The notes below the pieces were generated by a model. That model was not told the origin of the DNA. It searched no databases and saw nothing but the letters and a program-made list of their open reading frames with translations. From positions 1-20,802 of the forward strand of contig JAGLBQ010000062.1 of the NCBI GenBank assembly GCA_023146675.1: a stretch of 20,802 bases of DNA, read 5' to 3'. The stretch comes from Cocleimonas sp. GTDB taxonomy: Bacteria; Pseudomonadota; Gammaproteobacteria; Thiotrichales; Thiotrichaceae. The translations under genes and the position numbers were made by a program. Of the stretch, positions 7,492 to 14,392 are shown piece by piece (within the stretch, counting starts at the first letter, position 1; each line of letters opens with the position of its first letter).

Positions 7492-8505
7492 ATGAAATAT
7501 ATTAGTAAAATTACCCTATCTACCCTCATTCTTTTCCCAACAATAGTCCTAGCTGTCCCTATTAGTACGAATACAGGTTTTGTTTATCCTGCAAATATGA
7601 AGCATGAAAATTCTAGCTATATTGGATTTAGTGAGAAAAACCCTTCGTTTGGGAATCGTTGCCATTTAGCAGATGACTATAATCTTGCTGAAAATAGCCC
7701 TGTGTATGCAACAGGCTCAGGTATTGTTGAACGGGCAAACGATAATATTCCCTTTTATGGTGGTGATGATGGAAGGGTTGGCTCAGCACTTATTATTAAA
7801 CATTTAACCGCTGAGGACACTCCTTTCTATGCACTTTATGGGCATATTAAAAATAGAGTGGTTAAAGTGGGTGATACGGTAAGTTCAGGTGAAAAAATAG
7901 CTGAAGTAGGGCGTTTTATATCAGGTGGTAAGAATATTCCGCATCTTCATTTTGGAATCAATACAGTTGAACCCTCTTATCATGGATATACACCTACGCC
8001 TGCTTGTACTGAATACCTTAATTTTGTTGATCCTGAGGCGTTTATTGAAACCGAGTATGCGAAAGGAAAGACATGTAATGCGGTTGACAATAAAATAACA
8101 ACAGAGAAAAATACCCAAGTCATTATAGAAAATGTACTTGCAAATGACACTGCGACAACAGCTGACACTGTACGCCTTACTGGAGCGGATAATCAGTCAG
8201 TAAAGGGCGCAAGCGTGGGAAATAATGGTGATGGAACATTTACCTATAACCCACCCGAAGATTTTGTAGGGGCAGATTCTTTTACCTATACAATTGCGGA
8301 TAATAAAGGCTGTAGTGATACTGCAACCGTCTATATTGAAGTTAAGAAGCCTAGTTCTGCTGGTAATGGTGGTGGTAATGGTGGCGGTAATGGCGGTGAT
8401 GGCGGTGATGGAAAGAGTAGTGGAGGAGGTAGTTTTGGTCTCTTTGGTTTAATGGGATTATTACTTCTTTTGACAACTCGCTTGTTTAGAAAAGTTAATA
8501 AATGA
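7492..8505 (+). CDS. Secreted M23 metallopeptidase with cadherin/Ig-like domain and GlyGly-CTERM-like anchor
   Basis: This 337-residue protein has a signal peptide (1-21, ending VLA). An M23 (LytM/lysostaphin-like) peptidase domain spans about 28-160. It has all expected zinc ligands and active-site residues: H58 and D62 in HxxxD, H118 in YGHI, and H151/H153 in HLH. Such enzymes cut peptidoglycan cross-bridges or related peptides in the periplasm or outside. Residues about 200-286 form a cadherin/bacterial Ig-like domain with the recurring pattern VLANDT...GTFTYNP..F.G.DSFTYTI.D. A Gly/Asn/Asp-rich linker (291-313) leads to a C-terminal signal: GGGS, a hydrophobic stretch (about 315-328) and basic RLFRK (330-334). 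This resembles GlyGly-CTERM tails processed by rhombosortase. It overlaps the next gene by four bases (ATGA). The natural substrate is not known. Confidence 0.88.
   Translation: MKYISKITLSTLILFPTIVLAVPISTNTGFVYPANMKHENSSYIGFSEKNPSFGNRCHLADDYNLAENSPVYATGSGIVERANDNIPFYGGDDGRVGSALIIKHLTAEDTPFYALYGHIKNRVVKVGDTVSSGEKIAEVGRFISGGKNIPHLHFGINTVEPSYHGYTPTPACTEYLNFVDPEAFIETEYAKGKTCNAVDNKITTEKNTQVIIENVLANDTATTADTVRLTGADNQSVKGASVGNNGDGTFTYNPPEDFVGADSFTYTIADNKGCSDTATVYIEVKKPSSAGNGGGNGGGNGGDGGDGKSSGGGSFGLFGLMGLLLLLTTRLFRKVNK
8362..8411 (+). repeat. Short tandem repeat encoding Gly/Asn/Asp-rich linker
   Basis: The 12-base unit GGTAATGGTGGY is repeated about two and a half times and then passes into two 9-base GGTGATGGC-like units, all in frame. 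It encodes the flexible linker between the Ig-like domain and the sorting signal. Such repeats can change copy number by slippage; in-frame unit sizes would only lengthen or shorten the linker. Confidence 0.7.
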
Positions 8506-9200
8506 CGGTTGGCTTTTTAATTAAAAAAGGCATTTCTTTTTTTCTAATGCCCTTAACCATTGCTATCATGCTGGGTGCAATGGCACTGTGGTCGCTACAT
8601 AAAGGGCATATTAAAAAAGCAAAACGTTATCTTGTGGTGATGATGCTATGGATAGCTATCATCACTTCTGCACCCATCTCAAATCTTTTAATTAGTCCGT
8701 TGGAAAGTCAATACAATAGGCTTGAGCAAATTCCTGCTAATGTAGAGTACATTTTATTTTTAGGTGGGGATAAGGAACGCAGGGCATGGGAAGTCCTAAG
8801 GCTTTACCAACAAATGCCTAATGCTACCATTATCACTTCAGGCGACTCTTTATATGATGCTGAGTCAGATGCCTTTAAAACTGCACGATTCCTTCAAGAA
8901 GTAGGGATTAAGAAAGAAAATATCCTAATGCAAGAGGATGCAAAAGATACCAAAGACGAAGCGCAAGCAATAAAAAAACGTATCGGCACCAAACCTTTTC
9001 TGCTGGTAACATCCGCCTACCATATGCCCAGAGCAATGAAGCTTTTCCAGCGTGAGGGAACCAATCCGATTGCTGCGCCTGGAGATTTTAATCATCCTGA
9101 AGAGGATGGTATGAATAGTATTTTTCGATCAGAGCATCTGGAAAAAACAGAGCGTGCATTGCATGAATATCTTGGACTACTTTGGTTGTTCCTTACTTAA
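8502..9200 (+). CDS. elyC: ElyC/SanA/YdcF-family (DUF218) envelope biogenesis protein
   Basis: This 232-residue inner-membrane protein has two N-terminal transmembrane segments (about 11-31 and 43-63) followed by a DUF218 domain. Its key stretches are VEYILFLGG (81-89), the acidic segment DAESDAFKTARFLQEVG (about 119-135) and TSAYHMPRAM (160-169). The C-terminal TERALHEYLGLLWLFL closely resembles the end of E. coli ElyC, so I prefer ElyC over YdcF or SanA. ElyC helps maintain peptidoglycan synthesis at low temperature, linked to undecaprenyl-phosphate carrier use; that role is known from E. coli and transferred here. The protein is about 25 residues shorter than the E. coli one. The ATG overlaps the M23 gene stop, so the two are translationally coupled, which suggests a shared cell-wall role. 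Confidence 0.8.
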   Translation: MTVGFLIKKGISFFLMPLTIAIMLGAMALWSLHKGHIKKAKRYLVVMMLWIAIITSAPISNLLISPLESQYNRLEQIPANVEYILFLGGDKERRAWEVLRLYQQMPNATIITSGDSLYDAESDAFKTARFLQEVGIKKENILMQEDAKDTKDEAQAIKKRIGTKPFLLVTSAYHMPRAMKLFQREGTNPIAAPGDFNHPEEDGMNSIFRSEHLEKTERALHEYLGLLWLFLT

Positions 9201-9203
9201 ATA

Positions 9204-9237
9204 CTCATATTCCTTTGTTGCTCGTATGAGGTATGAG
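9204..9237. terminator. Weak hairpin after elyC
   Basis: CTCATA at 9204-9209 pairs with TATGAG at 9232-9237, four bases after the elyC stop. The stem is short and lacks a following T-run, so termination by this element alone is doubtful. Confidence 0.25.
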
Positions 9238-9245
9238 ATTTAGAT

Positions 9246-9281
9246 AATACGGGATAGTGCGTTGCCACGATCTCCCGTATT
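9246..9281. terminator. Inverted repeat in the convergent elyC/ppc gap
   Basis: AATACGGGA (9246-9254) pairs perfectly with TCCCGTATT (9273-9281). An inner GTG/CAC pairing around CGTTGC extends the structure. It sits between two converging genes and is symmetric, so it could end transcripts from both sides, although no strong T-run follows on either strand. Confidence 0.45.
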
Positions 9282-9339
9282 CCACTTAGGCTGCATACGG
9301 TGCTACAAAATTATCAACAGGCATATAAGGATGTCTTAT

Positions 9340-12153
9340 TTACCCTGTATTACGCATTCCCGCAGCAATTGCATTAATGGTCAGTAATAACTCATCTAAC
9401 CACGGTGAGGATGCATTATCCTGTTGTTCAATATGCTGTCGATGACGACGCAATAAGGTGATTTGAATATGGTTCAGTGGGTCAAGGTATGGCTCACGGC
9501 GCTCTAGTGTGTATTGCAATAAGGGTGTTTCATCCATGAGTTTATCTAGTTCTGCAATTTCTAAGATACCGCTCACGGTTTGCATGTATTCTGTTTTTAT
9601 CTTTTCATATATTTCTGCTGAGCGTTTTTGATCACTCCATAGGCTTGAGTATTCTTTAGCGGTATCCATACGTGCTTTAAATAGAGCCATTTGCACATTA
9701 CTTAATAGGGCGCGGAAAAAGGGCCATTGTTGATACATTTCTTTTAGTATCTCAATGCCATGTTGTTGTTTAAAACCTTTTAATGCACTACCAATTCCAT
9801 ACCAAGCGGGTAGGGTGTGGCGCGCTTGCGCCCAGCCAAATACCCACGGAATGGCACGAATAGAGCTTTTTGAGCGTACTACTTGCTTGCGGTGTGATGG
9901 GCGTGATCCAATATTAAGCTGTCCGATTTCTTGTACAGGGGTATTTTCGTAGAAATAATCTTGGAATCCTTCGGTGAAGTCGGTTAAGTCACGGTAGCTT
10001 TGTTCACCAAGTTCTGCAATTTGTGACATGCTATCAAGGTATTTTTGATCAAACCCTGCATGGGGTTTCACAATAGACTGGGTGCTTTTAAGTAATCCTG
10101 TAATTCCCACACCTAATTCATAGGTCGCTGTTTCTACATTGCTGTATTTATTAGAAAGGACTTCGCCTTGTTCGGTAAATTTAATTTGTCCATGCACGGT
10201 ATTGGGCGGTTGTGCAACAATGGCTTCATGTGTTGGACCACCACCGCGTCCAACGGTACCGCCTCGACCATGAAATAGGCGACATTTTACACCGTATTTA
10301 TTGGTCAGTTCGATCACCTGATTTTGTGCATTATATAGATTCCACTGTGAGGCTAATATGCCACCATCTTTACAAGAATCAGAATACCCCAGCATCACTT
10401 CCTGCAAATTACCTGATGATGCCAGTAATGCTTTATAGGTTGGGTTCTCAAATAAATGAGTGAGAACAGATACAATATGTTGTAAATCTTCAATGGTTTC
10501 AAAGAGAGGTGAAATAGCGATATTGGAGAAATAATTTCCCTCACTGTCTTTGCCCGCAAGACCTGCTAAGCGTGCTAAAAACATCACTTCCATAATATGA
10601 CTAGCAGTGTGTGTCATGGAGATAACATAAGTACCAAAGATCTTATCCCCCGTTTCTTGACGCATTTCCACCATGGTATCAAACACTTCAAGTGTTTCTA
10701 ATGACTTCTCACCTAATGATTCAGGATTGGCTTTTGGAAGACTTTTACGTTCAACTAATTCACTCAGTAAGGTAAGACGTTGGGCTTCATTTAAGGCGTT
10801 ATAGTCAGTATTGGGCATAAATTGCTGAAGAACTTCAACAACAGCATCGGTATGGATATTGGATTCTTGACGAATATCTAGCTCAACGAGTGAGAATCCG
10901 CAGGTATCAACTAATCTACGTAAATCTTTAAGCCCCCGCTGTGCAATATTTTGATCTTGATGGCTGTGTAGCGAATGATGAATAAGCTCAAGGTCTGCGG
11001 AGAAATCTTTAACATTTTGATAGGCAAATTGTTGTTTTGATTTGCTGGTTTGTTTGCCATTGATCCGATCTTGAACTCGTCGTAAATTTTGCTTTAAGCG
11101 ATAGAACATCATCCGCAATTTACGACGATAGGGTTCTTTACTGTATTCATCAGGATTATCTGCAAAAATAAACCCTAATTCCTGATTATCTGCTTGTAAT
11201 GATTCTAAAAATGCATCAGAAGGGGTGATAAAATCAGTGCTATGCGAAAGAAATTTGCGTAATTTTTTAACCCGCTTAGTATATTCAAGTAATGCCTGCT
11301 GCATATGCAAACGAATAGCTCGACGTGTTACTTCTGGGGTAACAAACGGGTTGCCATCACGATCTCCCCCTATCCAAGAACCAAAACGTAATACGGTTGG
11401 AATAGTGATTTTATCTTCGCCATATAGCTTACGAGTCGCGCGCTCAAAATAGCGGTAAACCATCGGGATAGCTTCAAATAAACTTGAATCAAAATAAAAT
11501 AAGCCATAACGCACTTCATCTTCAACGCTGGGTTTATTATTTCTAACCTCATTACTGCGCCATAATATTTGAATTTGTGCTTTTAAATGCCGCATTAAAG
11601 AAGCGCTTTCATGTTCTGCCAAGGTGGTAAGTTGTAACTCATCAACCGTAATAAAGATCTGTCGTAGCAACGTCATAATTGTGCGGCGGCGTGCTTCGGT
11701 AGGGTGCGCGGTAAAGATAGGGCTATAGCGGAGTTGGTTGATTATTTCTTGTAAGTCAGTCGCATTAACACCGTCTTTTTTTAGCTCGCTGATGGTACTT
11801 ACAAAAGACCCAACCCATAATGCATTGGGGTTACTGCGGAACATTGCACGACGCTCACGGTGCTTAAAATCTTCTTCGACCACATTTGATAGGACATAAA
11901 ACAAGTTAAAGGCGCGGATAACGCTACCAAGAATATGGGTATCAAGCGTATCAATAAATGTCATTAACTCTTGGCGCTTCGTGTCATCATCGTTTATAGA
12001 TAGTTGGATATAACCTTGGCGCAAGTGCTCAGTGGCATTGAAAATAGTTTCCCCTGATTGCTCCTTAATTACCTCGCCAAGAAGATCACCAATTAGTCTT
12101 ACCTGATTTTCCAATTTATCTACATTTGTTATATCGAAGATGCTTGCGCTCAT
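9340..12153 (-). CDS. ppc: Phosphoenolpyruvate carboxylase
   Basis: Ppc adds bicarbonate to phosphoenolpyruvate to give oxaloacetate, refilling the TCA cycle. The 937-residue length is normal for the bacterial enzyme. Diagnostic motifs are the first active-site signature FTAHPTEARRRT (147-158) with catalytic H150, GSWIGGDRDGNPFVT (258-272), LDIRQ (425-429), GYSDSCKDGG (589-598) and the glycine loop FHGRGGTVGRGGGPTHEAI (627-645). The C-terminus ends ...GMRNTG, as is usual. It is transcribed alone on the minus strand, converging on elyC, with the flotillin gene 238 bases upstream on the same strand. An AGG motif about 8 bases before the ATG serves as ribosome binding site. A perfect 10-bp inverted repeat lies 55-81 bases before the start and may be an operator. 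All catalytic residues I could check are present. Confidence 0.98.
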   Translation of the reverse strand: MSASIFDITNVDKLENQVRLIGDLLGEVIKEQSGETIFNATEHLRQGYIQLSINDDDTKRQELMTFIDTLDTHILGSVIRAFNLFYVLSNVVEEDFKHRERRAMFRSNPNALWVGSFVSTISELKKDGVNATDLQEIINQLRYSPIFTAHPTEARRRTIMTLLRQIFITVDELQLTTLAEHESASLMRHLKAQIQILWRSNEVRNNKPSVEDEVRYGLFYFDSSLFEAIPMVYRYFERATRKLYGEDKITIPTVLRFGSWIGGDRDGNPFVTPEVTRRAIRLHMQQALLEYTKRVKKLRKFLSHSTDFITPSDAFLESLQADNQELGFIFADNPDEYSKEPYRRKLRMMFYRLKQNLRRVQDRINGKQTSKSKQQFAYQNVKDFSADLELIHHSLHSHQDQNIAQRGLKDLRRLVDTCGFSLVELDIRQESNIHTDAVVEVLQQFMPNTDYNALNEAQRLTLLSELVERKSLPKANPESLGEKSLETLEVFDTMVEMRQETGDKIFGTYVISMTHTASHIMEVMFLARLAGLAGKDSEGNYFSNIAISPLFETIEDLQHIVSVLTHLFENPTYKALLASSGNLQEVMLGYSDSCKDGGILASQWNLYNAQNQVIELTNKYGVKCRLFHGRGGTVGRGGGPTHEAIVAQPPNTVHGQIKFTEQGEVLSNKYSNVETATYELGVGITGLLKSTQSIVKPHAGFDQKYLDSMSQIAELGEQSYRDLTDFTEGFQDYFYENTPVQEIGQLNIGSRPSHRKQVVRSKSSIRAIPWVFGWAQARHTLPAWYGIGSALKGFKQQHGIEILKEMYQQWPFFRALLSNVQMALFKARMDTAKEYSSLWSDQKRSAEIYEKIKTEYMQTVSGILEIAELDKLMDETPLLQYTLERREPYLDPLNHIQITLLRRHRQHIEQQDNASSPWLDELLLTINAIAAGMRNTG

Positions 12154-12207
12154 ATAGTACCTGCTATGGGATTAGTCATTAATGTGCGCATCATAAAGTA
12201 GTGGTTA

Positions 12208-12234
12208 CTATAAGTAAAAATACATTACTTATAG
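12208..12234. promoter_or_regulatory. Perfect 10-bp inverted repeat upstream of ppc
   Basis: CTATAAGTAA (12208-12217) and TTACTTATAG (12225-12234) are exact complements around a 7-base spacer, 55-81 bases upstream of the ppc ATG. The AT-rich stem without a T-tail argues for a protein-binding site rather than a terminator. The core TATAAGTAA also occurs in front of feoA at 5164-5172, followed there directly by TTACTT. The binding factor is unknown. Confidence 0.4.
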
Positions 12235-12339
12235 CAAATCATCCAAAAAATACAAAGCACATTGGTAATTGGTAATATGAGATATGGAATGGGGATGTCT
12301 TAAAAGCCTAAATTCTTTACAACACAATGTGCCAAACTA

Positions 12340-12364
12340 AATTCCCACGAGATACGTGGGAATT
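12340..12364 (-). terminator. Hairpin terminator downstream of the flotillin gene
   Basis: AATTCCCACG (12340-12349) pairs with CGTGGGAATT (12355-12364) around a 5-base loop, 28 bases past the flotillin stop. On the minus strand the stem ends in AATTTAGTTTGG, a T-rich but interrupted tail. It is a plausible rho-independent terminator separating the flotillin gene from ppc. Confidence 0.65.
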
Positions 12365-12391
12365 AGATTTAATTGATTGTACTGCAAAAGC

Positions 12392-13960
12392 TTATGTTTT
12401 TTCGCTCTCTCCACGTTCACTATTGGTATTCATATCAGAGATACCTGACTCAGATTGATCTGGATTTTTCTGTCCAGCATCTTTTTCTGTTGATTTTGCA
12501 GGTGTATCAAAGCCCATGTCTGTTTGTAAACTGGCAGTGAGTTCTTTTATATTGCCTCCTGATAGTCCTACCTCTTTCAGCAGATTTTCTACCATTGGAG
12601 CCTGTGCTTTATAGCGGAGAGCACTGTCAACAATCTGATCAGCTAAGCTGCCACCACCGCCACCACCATTAGAGCCGCCACCGTTTCCACCACCACCTGA
12701 ACCACCCGCGATATTAGACATGCCATCAATATGCATAATCTTAATGCCATCGATATTCTCAATAGGTCTAACGCTTTCCTTGATAATATCAGGGAGCTGT
12801 TGAACAATTTTCTCCTTAACCTGCATTGAGATTTGCTCATCAGAAAGCATATTTGCCGCTTCATTAATGGCTAGTTTACCCGCAGCATCTACTTCGTAAC
12901 GTATTTTAACAGCGGATGCATTTTCTTTATCTGCATTGGCTTGAGCGACAGCAAAGATCTCTGTTCTTTCAGCCTCACGAGTTGCACTGATAATTTCAAC
13001 ATCTTTATTTCGTTGCGCCATAGTGACATCTTTGGCAGTGATGATTTCTTCCTTCTTTGCCACTTCTACTGCTTGTACTTTATAGGTTTCTATCCATGCT
13101 TCTGCGGTTTCTTTATGTGCAGCAGCGACAGCAATACCTTCATCCTTTTTGGCTTCTTCTATCTGGCGGTCTTTTTCAAGCTCAGCTTTCGATATTGCTA
13201 GTTCTTGTGCTTGTTCTGCAAAGACTTTTTCTTCATCAAGTTTAAGTTGTTGTTTGCGAGCGCTTACATCACTTTCCTTAACTTTTACATCTTTTTCATT
13301 TTTAACGCGGTTTTGCTCTTCCACATTTTTTGCGATCTGAGTTTCAACAAAGGTAATACCCACAACATCCAAAGCATTATTGCGATCAAAGAATTCAAGA
13401 TCTGTTTGATGCACTTTAGCAAGTGCAACGGCTTCTAGTTGTAAGCCAAATCTTTTAAGATCAATCCCAAGCGCTTCTTCAACAATATCGTTTACTTTAT
13501 CATTGTCGTCATGTAGCCCTTGAATATCCATCTTTGCACACGCTTCACGTAAAGCCTCTGCACAGGATGCATCAAACTGCTCTTGTAAATCTTTTATGTT
13601 CATCGTTTTCTCACCCAGCGTTTGACCTGCGAGAGAAATTGAGTCTGGCTCGGGAATAACACGCAACATAAATTCAGCGGTTATATCAACACGCAGTTTA
13701 TTGCTGGTAATAAAGGCTTCTTTTTCTTCGCGTTGAACGACAAATTTTACCACATTCATATTAATAATTAATTTGTCATGCAGTACAGGAAAAACAAAAC
13801 CACCATTATCCATAATGATTTTTTCGCCACCAAATCCTGTTCGGATAATGGAGATTTCCTTGGTTGCGCGTTCAAAAAATAGTAAAAAAAGTGCGCCTGC
13901 GATGAGGAGGATAGTGACGATAACTGCGCCACCTATTAATAAAAAACCTAATCCTTCCAT
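12392..13960 (-). CDS. Flotillin-like SPFH/Band 7 membrane protein
   Basis: This 522-residue protein starts with one transmembrane segment (about 5-29). An SPFH/Band 7 domain follows (about 33-210, including FVVQREEKEAFITSNKLRVDI at about 73-93 and GLQLEAVALAKVHQTDLEFFD near 172-192). A long charged coiled coil rich in Lys, Glu and Ala covers about 200-360. A glycine-rich block lies at 409-428, then a helical stretch (429-468) and a polar, probably disordered tail. Bacterial flotillins (YuaF/FloT, YqiK) oligomerise at the inner membrane and organise membrane microdomains. An N-terminal membrane anchor with an internal Gly-rich region resembles YqiK, but no YqiJ partner is adjacent. AGAGAGG about 8 bases before the ATG supports the start. 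It is transcribed divergently from prkA, and a hairpin follows its stop. The specific role is unknown. Confidence 0.88.
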   Translation of the reverse strand: MEGLGFLLIGGAVIVTILLIAGALFLLFFERATKEISIIRTGFGGEKIIMDNGGFVFPVLHDKLIINMNVVKFVVQREEKEAFITSNKLRVDITAEFMLRVIPEPDSISLAGQTLGEKTMNIKDLQEQFDASCAEALREACAKMDIQGLHDDNDKVNDIVEEALGIDLKRFGLQLEAVALAKVHQTDLEFFDRNNALDVVGITFVETQIAKNVEEQNRVKNEKDVKVKESDVSARKQQLKLDEEKVFAEQAQELAISKAELEKDRQIEEAKKDEGIAVAAAHKETAEAWIETYKVQAVEVAKKEEIITAKDVTMAQRNKDVEIISATREAERTEIFAVAQANADKENASAVKIRYEVDAAGKLAINEAANMLSDEQISMQVKEKIVQQLPDIIKESVRPIENIDGIKIMHIDGMSNIAGGSGGGGNGGGSNGGGGGGSLADQIVDSALRYKAQAPMVENLLKEVGLSGGNIKELTASLQTDMGFDTPAKSTEKDAGQKNPDQSESGISDMNTNSERGESEKT

Positions 13961-14392
13961 GTGATTTACCTCTCTTTTTTAAGTTTATAAATGATCTGTG
14001 ACAAACAACATAGCGTATTAATAATTTAATAACTAGCCCCCTATCGCAAATAGTCTACTTTTTATGTAGGGGGTAGGGCAGGGGGGGGTAAGGTTATGCT
14101 ATGTTATTGATAGTAATAATATTAATATTTTATTATATTCTTATTAATCTTTCGCTAAAAAGAGATTTTGTAACCTAGTAGGTGCAAAATATCAGATAAA
14201 AAAATGACCTTTTTAGTGGAATTAATGTCCGATCATTAGTATTATATATTTGTGCATAAGTTATTTTTATCTATTGAGTTGGGTGATTCATCCCCTCTTT
14301 TAGACTGTTAATTAATGCATAACATCATGATTTAAATTTAACCAAAATTGTAGTGGCGTTAGAAATTACAATAGAACCACAGGGATAAAATT
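13961..14392. other. Divergent promoter region between the flotillin gene and prkA
   Basis: This 432-base spacer must contain the start signals of both genes. The left third holds CCCCCTA (14037-14043) able to pair with TAGGGGG (14067-14073), then a run of G-tracts. The middle is very AT-rich with the palindrome AATATTAATATT (14118-14129). ACCTA-G-TAGGT (14173-14183) is a perfect 5+5 inverted repeat. No unequivocal sigma-70 or sigma-54 promoter could be chosen. An AGGGAT ribosome binding site at 14381-14386 precedes prkA. No coding frame was recognised. Confidence 0.6.
14069..14088 (+). promoter_or_regulatory. G-tract with G-quadruplex potential
   Basis: The plus strand has GGGGG, TA, GGG, CA and then eight G in a row, which satisfies four runs of three G with short loops. 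In an AT-rich region this stands out. The first G-run can also pair with the upstream CCCCCTA (14037-14043), giving a possible hairpin/quadruplex switch. It lies about 305 bases before prkA and 109 bases upstream of the flotillin start, where it would be C-rich in the flotillin sense strand. Confidence 0.45.

Noticed and set aside
12257..12332. GCACATTG and CAATGTGC inverted pair between the flotillin gene and ppc
   Set aside because: Eight bases, 60 bases apart and with no other symmetry; likely chance.
12941..13438. Several overlapping plus-strand frames antisense to the flotillin coiled coil
   Set aside because: The Lys/Glu-rich coiled coil gives Phe/Ser/Leu-rich antisense frames by composition alone; no start signals support them.
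14352..14370. Sigma-54 promoter before prkA (TGGCGTTAGAAATTAC)
   Set aside because: TGGC is present, but the GC of the -12 element is missing at the required spacing.
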